A DNA stretch of 64,000 nucleotides from CAVYVZ01 sp963772065 (GCA_963772065.1 CAVYVZ010000010.1:930001-994000); one strand, 5' to 3'. Positions 35,150-45,357 are shown, numbered from the stretch's first letter. Notes: generated by a model from the letters alone, not told the origin. Translations and numbers: made by a program.

Positions 35150-35201
35150 CCTTTACCGGCCAGAACCCAAATCAAAAATCAAAAATCAAAAATCAAAAAT
35201 T
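35113..35201. repeat. AT-rich heptamer array between map and infA
   Basis: Left arm 35113-35140 consists of four 7-bp units (TTTTTGA, TTTGTGA, TCTTTGA, TTTTTGA). The right arm, about 35168-35201, holds repeats of AAAAATC. TTTGATTTTTGA (35129-35140) pairs with 35172-35183. The right arm abuts the map stop codon (35202-35204), and the left arm lies inside the likely infA reading frame. Confidence 0.85.
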
Positions 35202-35981
35202 CTACGAGTGCGCCAGCAGCTCCTTCGACTCGCGGCCGAGCAGCGTCAGAATCTCGCAGCCGCCGGCCGTGACGACGACCGTGTGCTCGAAATGCGCCGA
35301 CAAGCTGCCGTCGCGGGTGACCGCCGTCCACCCGTCGCCGAGCACTTTCACCGCCGCCTTCCCGAGATTCACCATCGGCTCGATCGCGAGCACCATCCCT
35401 TCGGCGAGCCTCGGCCCACGGCCACCGGGGCCGTAGTTCGCAATCTGCGGCTCCTCGTGCAGCGCCGTACCGATCCCGTGCCCGACGAACTCGCGCACCA
35501 CCGAGAAGCCGTGTCCTTCGACGTGGCGCTGCACGGCGGCGCCGATGTCCGACACGCGCGCGCCCGGCTTGACCGCCTCGATGCCGCGGAACAGCGCTTC
35601 CTCGGTCACCTTCAGCAGCGACGCCGCCTCCGGCGAGACGCGGCCGACCGGCACCGTCACGGCGCAGTCGCCGAAAAAGCCCTCGAGCTGCGCGCCCATA
35701 TCGATCGAGAGCACGTCGCCTTCCGCGAGGGGCCGCTTCGACGGAATCCCGTGGACCACCTGCTCGTTCACCGACGCGCACACCGTCGCGGGGTAGCCGT
35801 GATACCCCTTGAACGCCGGCACCGCGCCGGCCTCGCGCACGCGCCGCTCCGCCAGCTCGTCGATCTGCTGCGTGGTCACGCCCGGACGCACCATCGCCCG
35901 GAGCTCCGCGAGGATCTCGGCCACCAGCTGATTCACGCGGCGGAGCCTCTCGACCTCCGCCTGCGACCGGCAGACAATCAC
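35202..35981 (-). CDS. map: Type I methionine aminopeptidase
   Basis: Removes N-terminal Met from new proteins (259 aa). Metal ligands appear in LSIDMGAQLEGFFGDCAVTV (two Asp), VGHGIGTALHEEPQ (His), AIEPMV (Glu) and the late SAHFEHTVVV (Glu). The start is the GTG at VIVCRSQAEVERL, with GAGGAA 7 nt before it. It lies between adk and infA, the usual order. Confidence 0.96.
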   Translation of the reverse strand: MIVCRSQAEVERLRRVNQLVAEILAELRAMVRPGVTTQQIDELAERRVREAGAVPAFKGYHGYPATVCASVNEQVVHGIPSKRPLAEGDVLSIDMGAQLEGFFGDCAVTVPVGRVSPEAASLLKVTEEALFRGIEAVKPGARVSDIGAAVQRHVEGHGFSVVREFVGHGIGTALHEEPQIANYGPGGRGPRLAEGMVLAIEPMVNLGKAAVKVLGDGWTAVTRDGSLSAHFEHTVVVTAGGCEILTLLGRESKELLAHS

Positions 35982-36006
35982 AGCGTGTTCCTCACCGCCG
36001 CATTCT

Positions 36007-36675
36007 TCAGCGCGGCCTCGCCGTGGTGGCCGCCGTGTCGATCGCCTCGTCCAAATCCTTCGCCACCTTCTCCGGCGATTGCGCACCGTAGACGACGCGG
36101 AACGTCGGCCGGGTCTTGTCGTACTCAACGAGCGGCCTCGTGTCGCGGTCGTAGATCCCCAGGCGCTTGAGCACCACCGCCTCGCTGTCGTCCGTCCGCT
36201 GCACGAACTCCCCGCCGCACCGCTTGCACCTGTGGGCCGCGTCGACGTCGAACGGGTCCGCGTTGAACCCGCAGGACGAGCAGATGCGACGTGTGCTGAG
36301 GCGCTTCACCAGCTCCGCCTGCGGCACGACCACCTCGACGACGATGAGCGGCCCCCCGTTGCGCTCGGACATGATCGTATCGAGAGCCTCGGCCTGCGCA
36401 ACGGTCCGAGGAAACCCGTCGAGCACGAACCCGCGCATGGCATCGGGCTGCAGCAGCCGCTCCCGCACGATGCCAATCATGGTGGCATCGTCCACCAGCC
36501 TGCCGGCGTCAATCGTCGCCTTCGCCTCCAGCCCGAGCGGCGTCTCCGAGTGAACAGCCTCCCGCAGAATCTCTCCGGTCGAGATCTTCAGCAGCCCACG
36601 CTCCCGCGCGAACCGCTCCGCCTGAGTGCCCTTGCCGGCACCTGGCGGGCCCATCATGATGACGTTCAAAGCCAT
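36007..36675 (-). CDS. adk: Adenylate kinase, zinc-lid type
   Basis: Balances ATP, ADP and AMP (222 aa). P-loop GPPGAGKGTQ; LDGFPRTVAQAEAL; a long-form lid with four Cys (RICSSCGF...CKRCGGEF), indicating structural zinc. It ends in TAATTARPR. It is 9 nt after secY. Confidence 0.96.
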   Translation of the reverse strand: MALNVIMMGPPGAGKGTQAERFARERGLLKISTGEILREAVHSETPLGLEAKATIDAGRLVDDATMIGIVRERLLQPDAMRGFVLDGFPRTVAQAEALDTIMSERNGGPLIVVEVVVPQAELVKRLSTRRICSSCGFNADPFDVDAAHRCKRCGGEFVQRTDDSEAVVLKRLGIYDRDTRPLVEYDKTRPTFRVVYGAQSPEKVAKDLDEAIDTAATTARPR

Positions 36676-36684
36676 CAGGGCGAA

Positions 36685-38073
<1,389 letters not shown>

Positions 38074-38076
38074 CGC

Positions 38077-38520
38077 TTACACCAGGAGTTCGGTCGCTCC
38101 ACCGGCCGCGGCGATCTTCTCAGCGGCCTTGCCGCTGAACTTGTGCGCCTTCACCGTCAGCTGCTTCGCGATGTCGCCGCGCGCGAGCACCTTGATCCGC
38201 TGCCGGCTCTTGATGAGCCCCTGCTCTCGGAGCAGCTCGGGCGTGATCACGGTGCCGGCGTCGAAGCGGCTCGCCAGCGTGTCGAGGTTCACGACCGCGT
38301 ACTCGATGCGGAACTGGTTGTGAAACCCGCGCTTCGGAACGCGGCGATGCAAGGGCATCTGCCCGCCTTCGAAGCCGCGCTTCCGCTTGTAGCCCGAGCG
38401 CGACTGCGCGCCCTTGTGGCCGCGCCCGGCCTGCGCGCCCTGGCCCGTTCCATGGCCGCGTCCGACCCGCTTCTTGTTCTTCTTCGAGCGGTCGGCCGGC
38501 TTCAAGTTGCTGAGATCCAT
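38077..38520 (-). CDS. rplO: Ribosomal protein uL15
   Basis: Late-assembly large-subunit protein (147 aa). MDLSNLKPADRSKKNKKRVG followed by the Gly-rich RGHGTGQGAQAGRGHKGAQS and FEGGQMPLHRRVPKRGF match uL15. It is 3 nt after rpmD and 3 nt before secY. Confidence 0.96.
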   Translation of the reverse strand: MDLSNLKPADRSKKNKKRVGRGHGTGQGAQAGRGHKGAQSRSGYKRKRGFEGGQMPLHRRVPKRGFHNQFRIEYAVVNLDTLASRFDAGTVITPELLREQGLIKSRQRIKVLARGDIAKQLTVKAHKFSGKAAEKIAAAGGATELLV

Positions 38521-38523
38521 CGC

Positions 38524-38727
38524 TTACTCCGCGACCTCGACGAGATGTCGAACCTTGTGAATCATGCCGCGCGTCTCGGGCGTGTCCGGCAGCTCCACGG
38601 TGTGGCGAATCCGGCGCAGGCCCATCCCCGTCACCGTCTCGCCTTGTGTCCTGTTGAATCCGATGGGGCTCCGCAAGAGCGTCACCTTCACGGTCTTTGC
38701 TGGGTTTGCCTTCTTCGCCTTAGCCAC
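38524..38727 (-). CDS. rpmD: Ribosomal protein uL30
   Basis: Small two-strand/two-helix protein (67 aa): VKVTLLRSPIGFNRTQGETV and LRRIRHTVELPDTPETRGMI with the end VRHLVEVAE. The start codon is GTG, followed by a Lys/Ala stretch. It is separated from rpsE by 41 nt carrying CCTTTGA repeats. Confidence 0.95.
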   Translation of the reverse strand: MAKAKKANPAKTVKVTLLRSPIGFNRTQGETVTGMGLRRIRHTVELPDTPETRGMIHKVRHLVEVAE

Positions 38728-38733
38728 GTCGCA

Positions 38734-38754
38734 CCTTTGACCTTTGACCTTTGA
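38734..38754. repeat. (CCTTTGA)x3 heptamer array between rpsE and rpmD
   Basis: Three perfect copies of CCTTTGA in tandem plus a partial fourth (CCTT), 10-15 nt from the rpsE stop. Unlike the other arrays in this operon there is no inverted partner arm; only a small GCGC-GAA-GCGC hairpin follows. Confidence 0.9.
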
Positions 38755-38768
38755 CCTTGCGCGAAGCG

Positions 38769-39284
38769 CTAAGCGCCCACCAGTTCGGCTTCTTCCTTGC
38801 CGCGCATCCGCGCGACGAACGCGGGATCCTTCAAACCGGCGAGGCCCGCGAACGTCGCGCGCACCACGTTGTGCGGATTCGCCGACCCCAGCGACTTCGT
38901 CAGCACGTTCTGAATCCCCGCGGATTCGACGACGGCCCGCACGGCGCCGCCCGCGATGAGGCCGGTGCCGTCGGGCGCCGGCTTCAGCAGCACGCTTCCC
39001 GACCCGAAACGTCCGATGACCTGGTGCGGAATCGTCGTGCCCTTCAGCGGCACGCGGATCAGGTTCTTCTTCGCGGCCTCGATCCCCTTCTTGATCGCCG
39101 AGGGCACTTCCTTCGCCTTGCCGACGCCGAAGCCGACCACCCCGTGGCCGTCGCCGACCACGACGAGCGCGCTGAAGCTCAGGTTCTTGCCGCCCTTCAC
39201 GACCTTCGTCACGCGGTTGATCGACACGACGGTGTCTTTGATCTCGAGCTGCGACGCGTCGATCTTCTCGCGGTACCTATTCAT
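38769..39284 (-). CDS. rpsE: Ribosomal protein uS5
   Basis: Decoding-accuracy protein (171 aa). The start MNRYREKIDASQLEIKDTVV was chosen; upstream in-frame residues run into rplR. The double-stranded RNA-binding region (VSINRVTKVVKGGKNLSFSA) and LKGTTIPHQVIGRFGSGSVL are conserved. Confidence 0.95.
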   Translation of the reverse strand: MNRYREKIDASQLEIKDTVVSINRVTKVVKGGKNLSFSALVVVGDGHGVVGFGVGKAKEVPSAIKKGIEAAKKNLIRVPLKGTTIPHQVIGRFGSGSVLLKPAPDGTGLIAGGAVRAVVESAGIQNVLTKSLGSANPHNVVRATFAGLAGLKDPAFVARMRGKEEAELVGA

Positions 39285-39294
39285 TAATGCCACG

Positions 39295-39669
39295 TTAGAA
39301 CTCCAGACCGGCTTCTCGCGCGGCGTCGGCAACTGCCTTCACGCGCCCGTGATACAGGAACCCGTTGCGATCGAACACCACGCGCTTGACGCCCTTCTCG
39401 ATCAGGCGCTCGGCGATCGTCTTCCCGATCACCGTTGCGCCGGCGATGTTGCCGCCTTTCGCGTTCTTCTTCAACGACCCCTTGACGGCCGGCTCGATGG
39501 ATGAGGCCGATGCGATCGTCTGACCGCTCGTGTCGTCGACCACCTGCACGTAGATGTGCGACACGCTGCGGAAGACAGTCAGCCGCGGCCGTTCGGTCGA
39601 CCCCGTGGTCCGCTTCCGAAGCCGGTACTTGATCCGCTGCCGCCGATCGTCTTTCGTCTTGATCCGCAT
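39295..39669 (-). CDS. rplR: Ribosomal protein uL18
   Basis: 5S rRNA-binding protein (124 aa): RLRKRTTGSTERPRLTVFRS, IYVQVVDDTSGQTIASASSI, and the end YHGRVKAVADAAREAGLEF. It is 2 nt after rplF. Confidence 0.96.
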   Translation of the reverse strand: MRIKTKDDRRQRIKYRLRKRTTGSTERPRLTVFRSVSHIYVQVVDDTSGQTIASASSIEPAVKGSLKKNAKGGNIAGATVIGKTIAERLIEKGVKRVVFDRNGFLYHGRVKAVADAAREAGLEF

Positions 39670-39671
39670 CG

Positions 39672-40223
39672 TTACGCTCCGGTTTTCCCAACCTTCTTTT
39701 TCAACTGCTCGCCCGTGTAGCGCACGCCCTTCTGCTTGTACGGGTCCGGCTTCCGCATCCGCCGGATGTTGGCCGCCACCTGGCCGACGAGCTGCCGGTC
39801 GGCGCCGGTGACCGTGATGTGCGTCTGCTTGTCCACGGCGATGTCGATGCCGTTCGGAATGTCGAACACGATCGGGTGCGAGTAGCCGAGCGCAAAGGTG
39901 ACCTGCTTCCCCTTCAGCTCGGCGCGGTACCCGATGCCGACGATGTCGAGCTCCTTCTTGAAGCCCTGCGTCACGCCGGTGACGGCGTTGGCGACGAGGC
40001 TGCGCGCCAGACCGTAGAACTTCTTCAGTTCCTTGTCCTCGCGTTCCGGCTTCGCGACGAGGGTCGCGCCGCCGTCAGACCCGGCGTCCTGCGCGAACAC
40101 GATCCCCGGCGGAATCGGCTGACGCAGCTTCCCTTTCGGGCCCTGCACCTCGACGGCATCCGGCGCCACCTTCACGGTCACGCCCTTCGGGATCGGAATC
40201 GGTTTCTTACCAATACGTGACAT
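39672..40223 (-). CDS. rplF: Ribosomal protein uL6
   Basis: Two-domain protein near the sarcin-ricin loop (183 aa): MSRIGKKPIPIPKGVTVKVA and the C-terminal signature PDPYKQKGVRYTGEQLKKKV. It is 6 nt after rpsH. A short acidic/Gly insert (AQDAGSDGGATL) near residue 50 is slightly longer than usual. Confidence 0.96.
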   Translation of the reverse strand: MSRIGKKPIPIPKGVTVKVAPDAVEVQGPKGKLRQPIPPGIVFAQDAGSDGGATLVAKPEREDKELKKFYGLARSLVANAVTGVTQGFKKELDIVGIGYRAELKGKQVTFALGYSHPIVFDIPNGIDIAVDKQTHITVTGADRQLVGQVAANIRRMRKPDPYKQKGVRYTGEQLKKKVGKTGA

Positions 40224-40229
40224 GACTGG

Positions 40230-40643
40230 TTACCAGACGTTGCACAGGACTTCGCCGCCCACGCCGGCCTTGCGCGCCGCGCGACCGGTCATCACCCCGC
40301 GCGACGTCGTCAGGATGTTGGTGCCGAGGCCGCCGAGCACGGTCGGCACGTCCTCGACGCCGAGGTACACGCGCCGGCCCGGCCGGCTGATGCGCTCGAT
40401 GCCGCTGATCACCTTCTCGCCGTGCGGCCCGTACTTCAGGAAGATGCGAATCAGCTGGCGTGGCTGACGGCCTTCCTTCTCGGCTGGCTCCTCGACGAGC
40501 CGGAAACCCTGGATGTAGCCCTCGTCCTGGAGGATCCGCGCAATCTCCGCCTTGAGCCTGCTGGCCGGCAGGTCCACGCGCGCGTGTTTGGCCGTCACGG
40601 CGTTGCGGATGCGAGTCAGCATGTCCGAAATGGGATCTGTCAT
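40230..40643 (-). CDS. rpsH: Ribosomal protein uS8
   Basis: Primary 16S-binding protein (137 aa): MTDPISDMLTRIRNAVTAKH and LGTNILTTSRGVMTGRAARK, ending GEVLCNVW. In enterics S8 regulates the spc operon at the rplE leader; no similar site was traced here. Confidence 0.96.
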   Translation of the reverse strand: MTDPISDMLTRIRNAVTAKHARVDLPASRLKAEIARILQDEGYIQGFRLVEEPAEKEGRQPRQLIRIFLKYGPHGEKVISGIERISRPGRRVYLGVEDVPTVLGGLGTNILTTSRGVMTGRAARKAGVGGEVLCNVW

Positions 40644-40655
40644 CTTCTCTTCTCT

Positions 40656-40841
40656 CTACCAGGAACTCTTCGTCACGCCGGTGACGTCGCCCTCGAGCGC
40701 CGCCTTCCGGAAGCAGAGGCGGCACATCGCAAACTTCCGCATGTAGGCGCGCGGCCGGCCGCACAGCTTGCACCGATTGCGCAGGCGAATCTTGTATTTC
40801 GGGGTCTTGGCCTCTTTGGCCATCTTTGCTGTTGTAGCCAT
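40656..40841 (-). CDS. rpsN: Ribosomal protein uS14, zinc-binding short form
   Basis: 61-aa type Z protein with CKLC...CRLC zinc ligands (RNRCKLCGRPRAYMRKFAMC, then RLC) and the conserved end GDVTGVTKSSW. The zinc form is usual in many phyla outside the enterics. Confidence 0.96.
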   Translation of the reverse strand: MATTAKMAKEAKTPKYKIRLRNRCKLCGRPRAYMRKFAMCRLCFRKAALEGDVTGVTKSSW

Positions 40842-40849
40842 CTCTCGTC

Positions 40850-41392
40850 CTAATTGGCGCGGAAAGGCATGCCGAGAAGCTGCAGGAGCTTCCGGGCCTC
40901 TTCGTCGGTCTTTGCCGTCGTGACCACCGACACGTTCATGCCGCGCGCCTTGTCGACCTTCATGTAGTCGATCTCGGGGAACAGCAACTGGTCGCGCAGA
41001 CCCAGCGTGTAGTTGCCGCGGCCGTCGAAGCCCTTCGGCGAGACGCCGCGGAAGTCGCGGACGCGCGGCAGCGCGATGCTGATCAGGCGGTCGAGGAACT
41101 CGTACATCCGCTCCCCGCGCAGCGTGACCATCGCGCCCACCGGCATGCCCTGGCGGAGCTTGAACTGCGCGATCGACTTGGTGGCGCGCCGCACCACGGC
41201 CTTCTGGCCGGTGATGCGCGAGAGCTCGTCGGCCCCGACGTCGGCCAGCTTCGCATTCTGCGTCGCGTCGCCGATCCCCATGTTGATGACGATTTTCTCG
41301 AGCTTCGGGATCGCCATCACGTTCTTGTAGCCGAACTCCTTCTTCAGCGTCGGCGCGATTTCCTTGCTGTACCGATCCTTCAAGCGGCTCAT
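40850..41392 (-). CDS. rplE: Ribosomal protein uL5
   Basis: 5S rRNA-binding protein (180 aa): MSRLKDRYSKEIAPTLKKEF, KLEKIVINMGIGDATQN, VTLRGERMYEFLDRLISIAL, and DFRGVSPKGFDGRGNY. The start overlaps the rplX stop by 4 nt; the longer in-frame extension is antisense-free noise inside rplX. Confidence 0.96.
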   Translation of the reverse strand: MSRLKDRYSKEIAPTLKKEFGYKNVMAIPKLEKIVINMGIGDATQNAKLADVGADELSRITGQKAVVRRATKSIAQFKLRQGMPVGAMVTLRGERMYEFLDRLISIALPRVRDFRGVSPKGFDGRGNYTLGLRDQLLFPEIDYMKVDKARGMNVSVVTTAKTDEEARKLLQLLGMPFRAN

Positions 41393-41721
41393 TTGTCCAC
41401 CACTCCCTCGCACTTGCGGCAGATCCGGACCTTGCGGCCGTCGTTCAGGATCTTCCGCCCCACGCGCGTCATCTTTCCGCACTCTGGGCACACGAGCTGG
41501 ACGTTGCTGGCGTGCAGCGACGCCTCGCGCGTCACGATGCCGCCCTTGATGTTGCGCTGCGGATTCGGCCGCGTGTGGCGCTTGATGATGTTCACGCCCT
41601 CGACGATCAGGCGGTTCTTCGCCGGGAGCACCTTCAGCACCCGCCCGCGCTTCCCCTCGTCCTTCCCTGTCGTCACGACCACGGTGTCGTTGCGACGAAT
41701 TGGAGTCTGCAGTCTCGACAT
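41389..41721 (-). CDS. rplX: Ribosomal protein uL24
   Basis: Early-assembly protein (110 aa). KOW motif region NDTVVVTTGKDEGKRGRVLK and HTRPNPQRNIKGGIVTREA. The C-terminal part keeps CPECG...CRKCEG, a potential zinc site. It overlaps rplE by 4 nt. Confidence 0.96.
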   Translation of the reverse strand: MSRLQTPIRRNDTVVVTTGKDEGKRGRVLKVLPAKNRLIVEGVNIIKRHTRPNPQRNIKGGIVTREASLHASNVQLVCPECGKMTRVGRKILNDGRKVRICRKCEGVVDK

Positions 41722-41729
41722 GGTTCTTC

Positions 41730-42098
41730 CTAGAGCACTTCCGGCGCGAGCGAGATGATCTTCATGAAGCGCCGTTCACGCAGCTCGCGAGCGACCGGAC
41801 CGAAGACGCGCGTCCCTACCGGCTCGTTCTGGTCGTTGATCAGCACCGCCGCGTTACGATCGAATCGAATGTAGCTGCCGTCGCGGCGCCGGTGCTCCTT
41901 CACGGTGCGCACGATGACCGCCTTGACGACCTGCCCCTTCTTCACCGTGCCGTCCGGGGTGGCTTCCTTCACCGACGCCGTGATGATGTCGCCGAGGCCG
42001 GCATACCGGCCGGTGGATCCGCCGATCGGATTGATCACCGAGATCTTCCGCGCGCCGGAGTTGTCGGCGACGTCGAGGATCGACCGCATCTGGATCAT
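41730..42098 (-). CDS. rplN: Ribosomal protein uL14
   Basis: Subunit-interface protein (122 aa, normal): MIQMRSILDVADNSGARKIS, GDIITASVKEATPDGTVKKG, and REHRFMKI-like end RELRERRFMKIISLAPEVL. It is 9 nt after rpsQ. Confidence 0.97.
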   Translation of the reverse strand: MIQMRSILDVADNSGARKISVINPIGGSTGRYAGLGDIITASVKEATPDGTVKKGQVVKAVIVRTVKEHRRRDGSYIRFDRNAAVLINDQNEPVGTRVFGPVARELRERRFMKIISLAPEVL

Positions 42099-42107
42099 GG
42101 CGTTCTC

Positions 42108-42362
42108 CTAGACCTTTGCCGCTTTCGCGACGACGCGCGTGACGACCCAGCGTTTGCGCCGGCTGAGGGGCCGCGACTCGGCAATCGTCACCATGTCGCC
42201 AACCTTCGCCTCGTTCTTCTCGTTGTGCGCGAGGAAGGTCGACGTACGGCGCTGGAGCTTGCCGTACATTTCGTTTCTCACCTTGCGCTCGACGGCCACG
42301 GTGACCGTTTTCTCCATCTTGTCGCTGACCACCTTGCCGGTCAGTTCTGATTTCGCGCTCAT
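42108..42362 (-). CDS. rpsQ: Ribosomal protein uS17
   Basis: OB-fold 16S-binding protein (84 aa): TGKVVSDKMEKTVTVAVERK and FLAHNEKNEAKVGDMVTIAE with SRPLSRRKRWVV. It overlaps rpmC by 4 nt (ATGA). Confidence 0.96.
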   Translation of the reverse strand: MSAKSELTGKVVSDKMEKTVTVAVERKVRNEMYGKLQRRTSTFLAHNEKNEAKVGDMVTIAESRPLSRRKRWVVTRVVAKAAKV

Positions 42363-42547
42363 TTCGCCTTCTCCCGCAGGATCGTCTTGATGCGCGCCAG
42401 ATCGCGGCGAACGTCACGCACCTTGGCCGGGGCCTCGAGCTGCCCCATCGACTTCTGGATGCGCAGGCGGAACAGCTGGTCGTCCAGTTCCTTCTCGCGC
42501 GTGCGCAGCTCGTCGACGCCGAGCTCGCGGATCTCCGTGGCCTTCAT
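42359..42547 (-). CDS. rpmC: Ribosomal protein uL29
   Basis: Two-helix protein at the exit tunnel (62 aa): MKATEIRELGVDELRTREKE and DLARIKTILREK. It overlaps both rplP and rpsQ by 4 nt, so the three genes are translationally coupled. The start was placed at the ATG overlapping the rplP stop. Confidence 0.95.
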   Translation of the reverse strand: MKATEIRELGVDELRTREKELDDQLFRLRIQKSMGQLEAPAKVRDVRRDLARIKTILREKAK

Positions 42548-42969
42548 GACGCCTTCTCCTCGCCGAACCGCGTCGCGAACTTCGTCTTGATCGGCAGCTT
42601 CGCGGAGGCGAGCTGCATCGCACGCCGCGCTTCGACCTCGGTCACGCCTTCCATCTCGAACATGATCTTGCCCGGCCGGACGACGCACACCCATTGTTCG
42701 GGCGCGCCCTTGCCCTTGCCCATTCGAGTTTCCTGCGGCTTCTTCGTGATCGGCTTGTCGGGGAACACCCGCACCCAGATCTTGCCGCCGCGCTTGATGA
42801 AACGCGTCATCGCCACGCGCGCCGCCTCGATCTGACGGTCGGTGATCCACGCCGGCTCCATCGCCTTCAGGCCGTAGTCCCCGAACGAGACATCCGATCC
42901 GCGCCACGCCTTCCCGGCCATGCGACCGCGCTGCTGCTTGCGGTACTTGACCTTCTTTGGCATCAACAT
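42544..42969 (-). CDS. rplP: Ribosomal protein uL16
   Basis: A-site-proximal large-subunit protein (141 aa): MLMPKKVKYRKQQRGRMAGK and IWVRVFPDKPITKKPQETRM followed by GKGKGAPEQWVCVV. The classic MLMPK start is kept. It is 11 nt after rpsC. Confidence 0.97.
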   Translation of the reverse strand: MLMPKKVKYRKQQRGRMAGKAWRGSDVSFGDYGLKAMEPAWITDRQIEAARVAMTRFIKRGGKIWVRVFPDKPITKKPQETRMGKGKGAPEQWVCVVRPGKIMFEMEGVTEVEARRAMQLASAKLPIKTKFATRFGEEKAS

Positions 42970-42980
42970 GACAGTTCCTC

Positions 42981-43667
42981 TTACGTCCGTGCGGGCCGGC
43001 GCGGAGCCCGATCCCGATACTCTTCATCCCGGCCTGCGCGCGGCACGAGGCGCTCGCCCTTGTAGAGCCACACCTTCACGCCGATCTGGCCGTAGGTCGT
43101 GTTTGCTTCCGCGAAGCCGTAGTCGATGTCCGCCCGCAGCGTCTGCAGCGGCAGCTGTCCGTGCAGGTACCACTCCGACCGCGCGATCTCGGCGCCGTTC
43201 AGCCGGCCGCTGACGCGCACCTTGATGCCGCGCGCGCCGAAGCGCAGCGCCGACTCGACCGCCTTGCGCATCGCGCGGCGGAACGCGACGCGCTTCTCGA
43301 GCTGCACGGCCACCGATTCGGAAATGAGCTGCGCCTCGAGCTCCGGCTTCTGGATCTCCTGGATGTTGATGAACACCTGCCGGCTCGTGCGCTTCTGGAT
43401 CTCCTGCTTCAGCTTGTCGACCTCGGTCCCCTTGCGGCCGATGATGATCCCCGGCCGCGAGGTGTAGATGTCGATCTTCAGGTTGTTCGCCGCGCGCTCG
43501 GTCTCGATGCGCGAGACGCCTGCATGCGAGAAGCGCTTCTTGAGGTCCTGTCGCAGGGCGAGATCCTCGTGGAGGAGCTTCGCGTAGTCGCGACCGGAGA
43601 ACCAGCGCGAGCGCCAGGTCTTGTTGAAGCCGAGCCGGAACCCGTAAGGGTGAACCTTCTGACCCAT
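42981..43667 (-). CDS. rpsC: Ribosomal protein uS3
   Basis: mRNA-entry protein (228 aa). The start MGQKVHPYGFRLGFNKTWRS is canonical; the longer reading runs through rplV in another frame. KH domain GIIIGRKGTEVDKLKQEIQK; C-terminal RFGARGIKVRVSGRLNGAEI and TTYGQIGVKVWLYKGE. Confidence 0.96.
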   Translation of the reverse strand: MGQKVHPYGFRLGFNKTWRSRWFSGRDYAKLLHEDLALRQDLKKRFSHAGVSRIETERAANNLKIDIYTSRPGIIIGRKGTEVDKLKQEIQKRTSRQVFINIQEIQKPELEAQLISESVAVQLEKRVAFRRAMRKAVESALRFGARGIKVRVSGRLNGAEIARSEWYLHGQLPLQTLRADIDYGFAEANTTYGQIGVKVWLYKGERLVPRAGRDEEYRDRAPRRPART

Positions 43668-43672
43668 AGTCG

Positions 43673-44167
43673 TTACGCCTTCGCAGTCTTCGCTGTCTTC
43701 GGTTTCCTGCCGGCGCCGCGCGACGCGGTTGCCGTCTTCGTCCCCGCGGCTTTCGTCGCGGTCTTCCGCGCGCGCGCCGGCTTCTCGGCGTCGGCGGAAT
43801 CGGCCGCCACGCGCGCGATCTTCAGCGGCTTCTCCGCGACCTTCACCGTGAGGTGCGCCGAGCGCTTCACGACGCGGAACGCCCGCCCCATCGGCGCCGG
43901 GCGCACGCGCTTCAGCGACGGCCCCTGCCCCGCGTAGCACTCGGCGACGAAGAGCCGCTCCACGTCTCCGCTGAACCCGTCCTTCTGCTGGGCGTTGGCC
44001 ACAGCCGACCGAAGCACCTTGGCGATGTCGCGCGCGATCGTCTTTCTCGTGAACTGCAGCGTCGCCAGCGCCTGGTTCACGTTCTTGCCGCGAATCAGAT
44101 CGAGCACGAGCCCCGCCTTCTGGGCCGAGGTTCGGACGTTGCGGGCCGTGGCGTGGGCTTCAATCAT
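43673..44167 (-). CDS. rplV: Ribosomal protein uL22 with Ala/Lys-rich tail
   Basis: Exit-tunnel protein (164 aa). Core MIEAHATARNVRTSAQKAGL through GQGPSLKRVRPAPMGRAFRV and HLTVKVAE. About 50 extra C-terminal residues are Ala/Lys/Thr-rich and look like low-complexity RNA-binding sequence. The start was set at MIEA; four upstream in-frame codons are less conserved. Confidence 0.94.
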   Translation of the reverse strand: MIEAHATARNVRTSAQKAGLVLDLIRGKNVNQALATLQFTRKTIARDIAKVLRSAVANAQQKDGFSGDVERLFVAECYAGQGPSLKRVRPAPMGRAFRVVKRSAHLTVKVAEKPLKIARVAADSADAEKPARARKTATKAAGTKTATASRGAGRKPKTAKTAKA

Positions 44168-44199
44168 GACAATCACCAAATCGCACGATCATGCGCTGT

Positions 44200-44526
<327 letters not shown>

Positions 44527-45351
44527 TTACTTCGTCCTCCGCTGCACGATGAACCGATCGGTCTCCTTGCGGCGCCGCGTCTTGAAGCCCTTCGTCGGCT
44601 GGCCCCATGGCGTCACCGGGTGGCGACCGCCGGACGTCTTGCCCTCGCCGCCGCCGAGCGGGTGATCGACGGGGTTCATCGCCACGCCGCGCACGTGCGG
44701 CTTCTTGCCGAGCCAGCGGTTGCGCCCGGCCTTGCCGATCGAGATGTTCTCGTGGTCAAGGTTGCCGACCTGCCCGATCGTCGCCATGCACTCGACGTTG
44801 ATCTTGCGAATCTCGCCGGACGGCATCCGCACCGACGCGTACTCGTTCTCGCGTGCCACCAGCTGCACCGACGAGCCCGCGCTGCGCGCGATCTGTCCGC
44901 CCTTCCCGGGCCGCAGCTCCACGTTGTGGATCTGCGTGCCGAGCGGGATGCTCTTCAGCGGCATCGCGTTGCCGGGCAGGATGTCCACGGCGTCGCCCGA
45001 CACCACCGCGTCGCCCACCTTCACGCCGAGCGGCTGCAGGATGTAGCGCTTCTCGCCGTCGGCGTAAGTGACCAGGGCGATGCGCGCCGAGCGATTCGGG
45101 TCGTACTCGATCGTCGAGATCCGCCCCGGGATGTCCTTCTTGTCCCGGCGGAAGTCGATGGTCCGATAGAGCCGCCTGTGGCCGCCGCCGCGCCACCACG
45201 ACGTCAGCTCGCCGTGGTTGTTGCGGCCGCCGGAGCGGTGGAGGTTTTCCGTGAGCGGCTTGTGCGGCTCGTTGGTCGTCACTTCGTCGAACGTCTGCAC
45301 GGTGCGGAACCGCGCTCCCGCCGACGTCGGCTTGTACTTTCGAATCGGCAT
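44527..45351 (-). CDS. rplB: Ribosomal protein uL2
   Basis: Peptidyl-transferase-region protein (274 aa). MPIRKYKPTSAGARFRTVQT, GRNNHGELTSWWRGGGHRRL, and the conserved VRGVAMNPVDHPLGGGEGKT containing the key His. It is 6 nt after rplW. Confidence 0.97.
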   Translation of the reverse strand: MPIRKYKPTSAGARFRTVQTFDEVTTNEPHKPLTENLHRSGGRNNHGELTSWWRGGGHRRLYRTIDFRRDKKDIPGRISTIEYDPNRSARIALVTYADGEKRYILQPLGVKVGDAVVSGDAVDILPGNAMPLKSIPLGTQIHNVELRPGKGGQIARSAGSSVQLVARENEYASVRMPSGEIRKINVECMATIGQVGNLDHENISIGKAGRNRWLGKKPHVRGVAMNPVDHPLGGGEGKTSGGRHPVTPWGQPTKGFKTRRRKETDRFIVQRRTK

Positions 45352-45357
45352 GATGTT

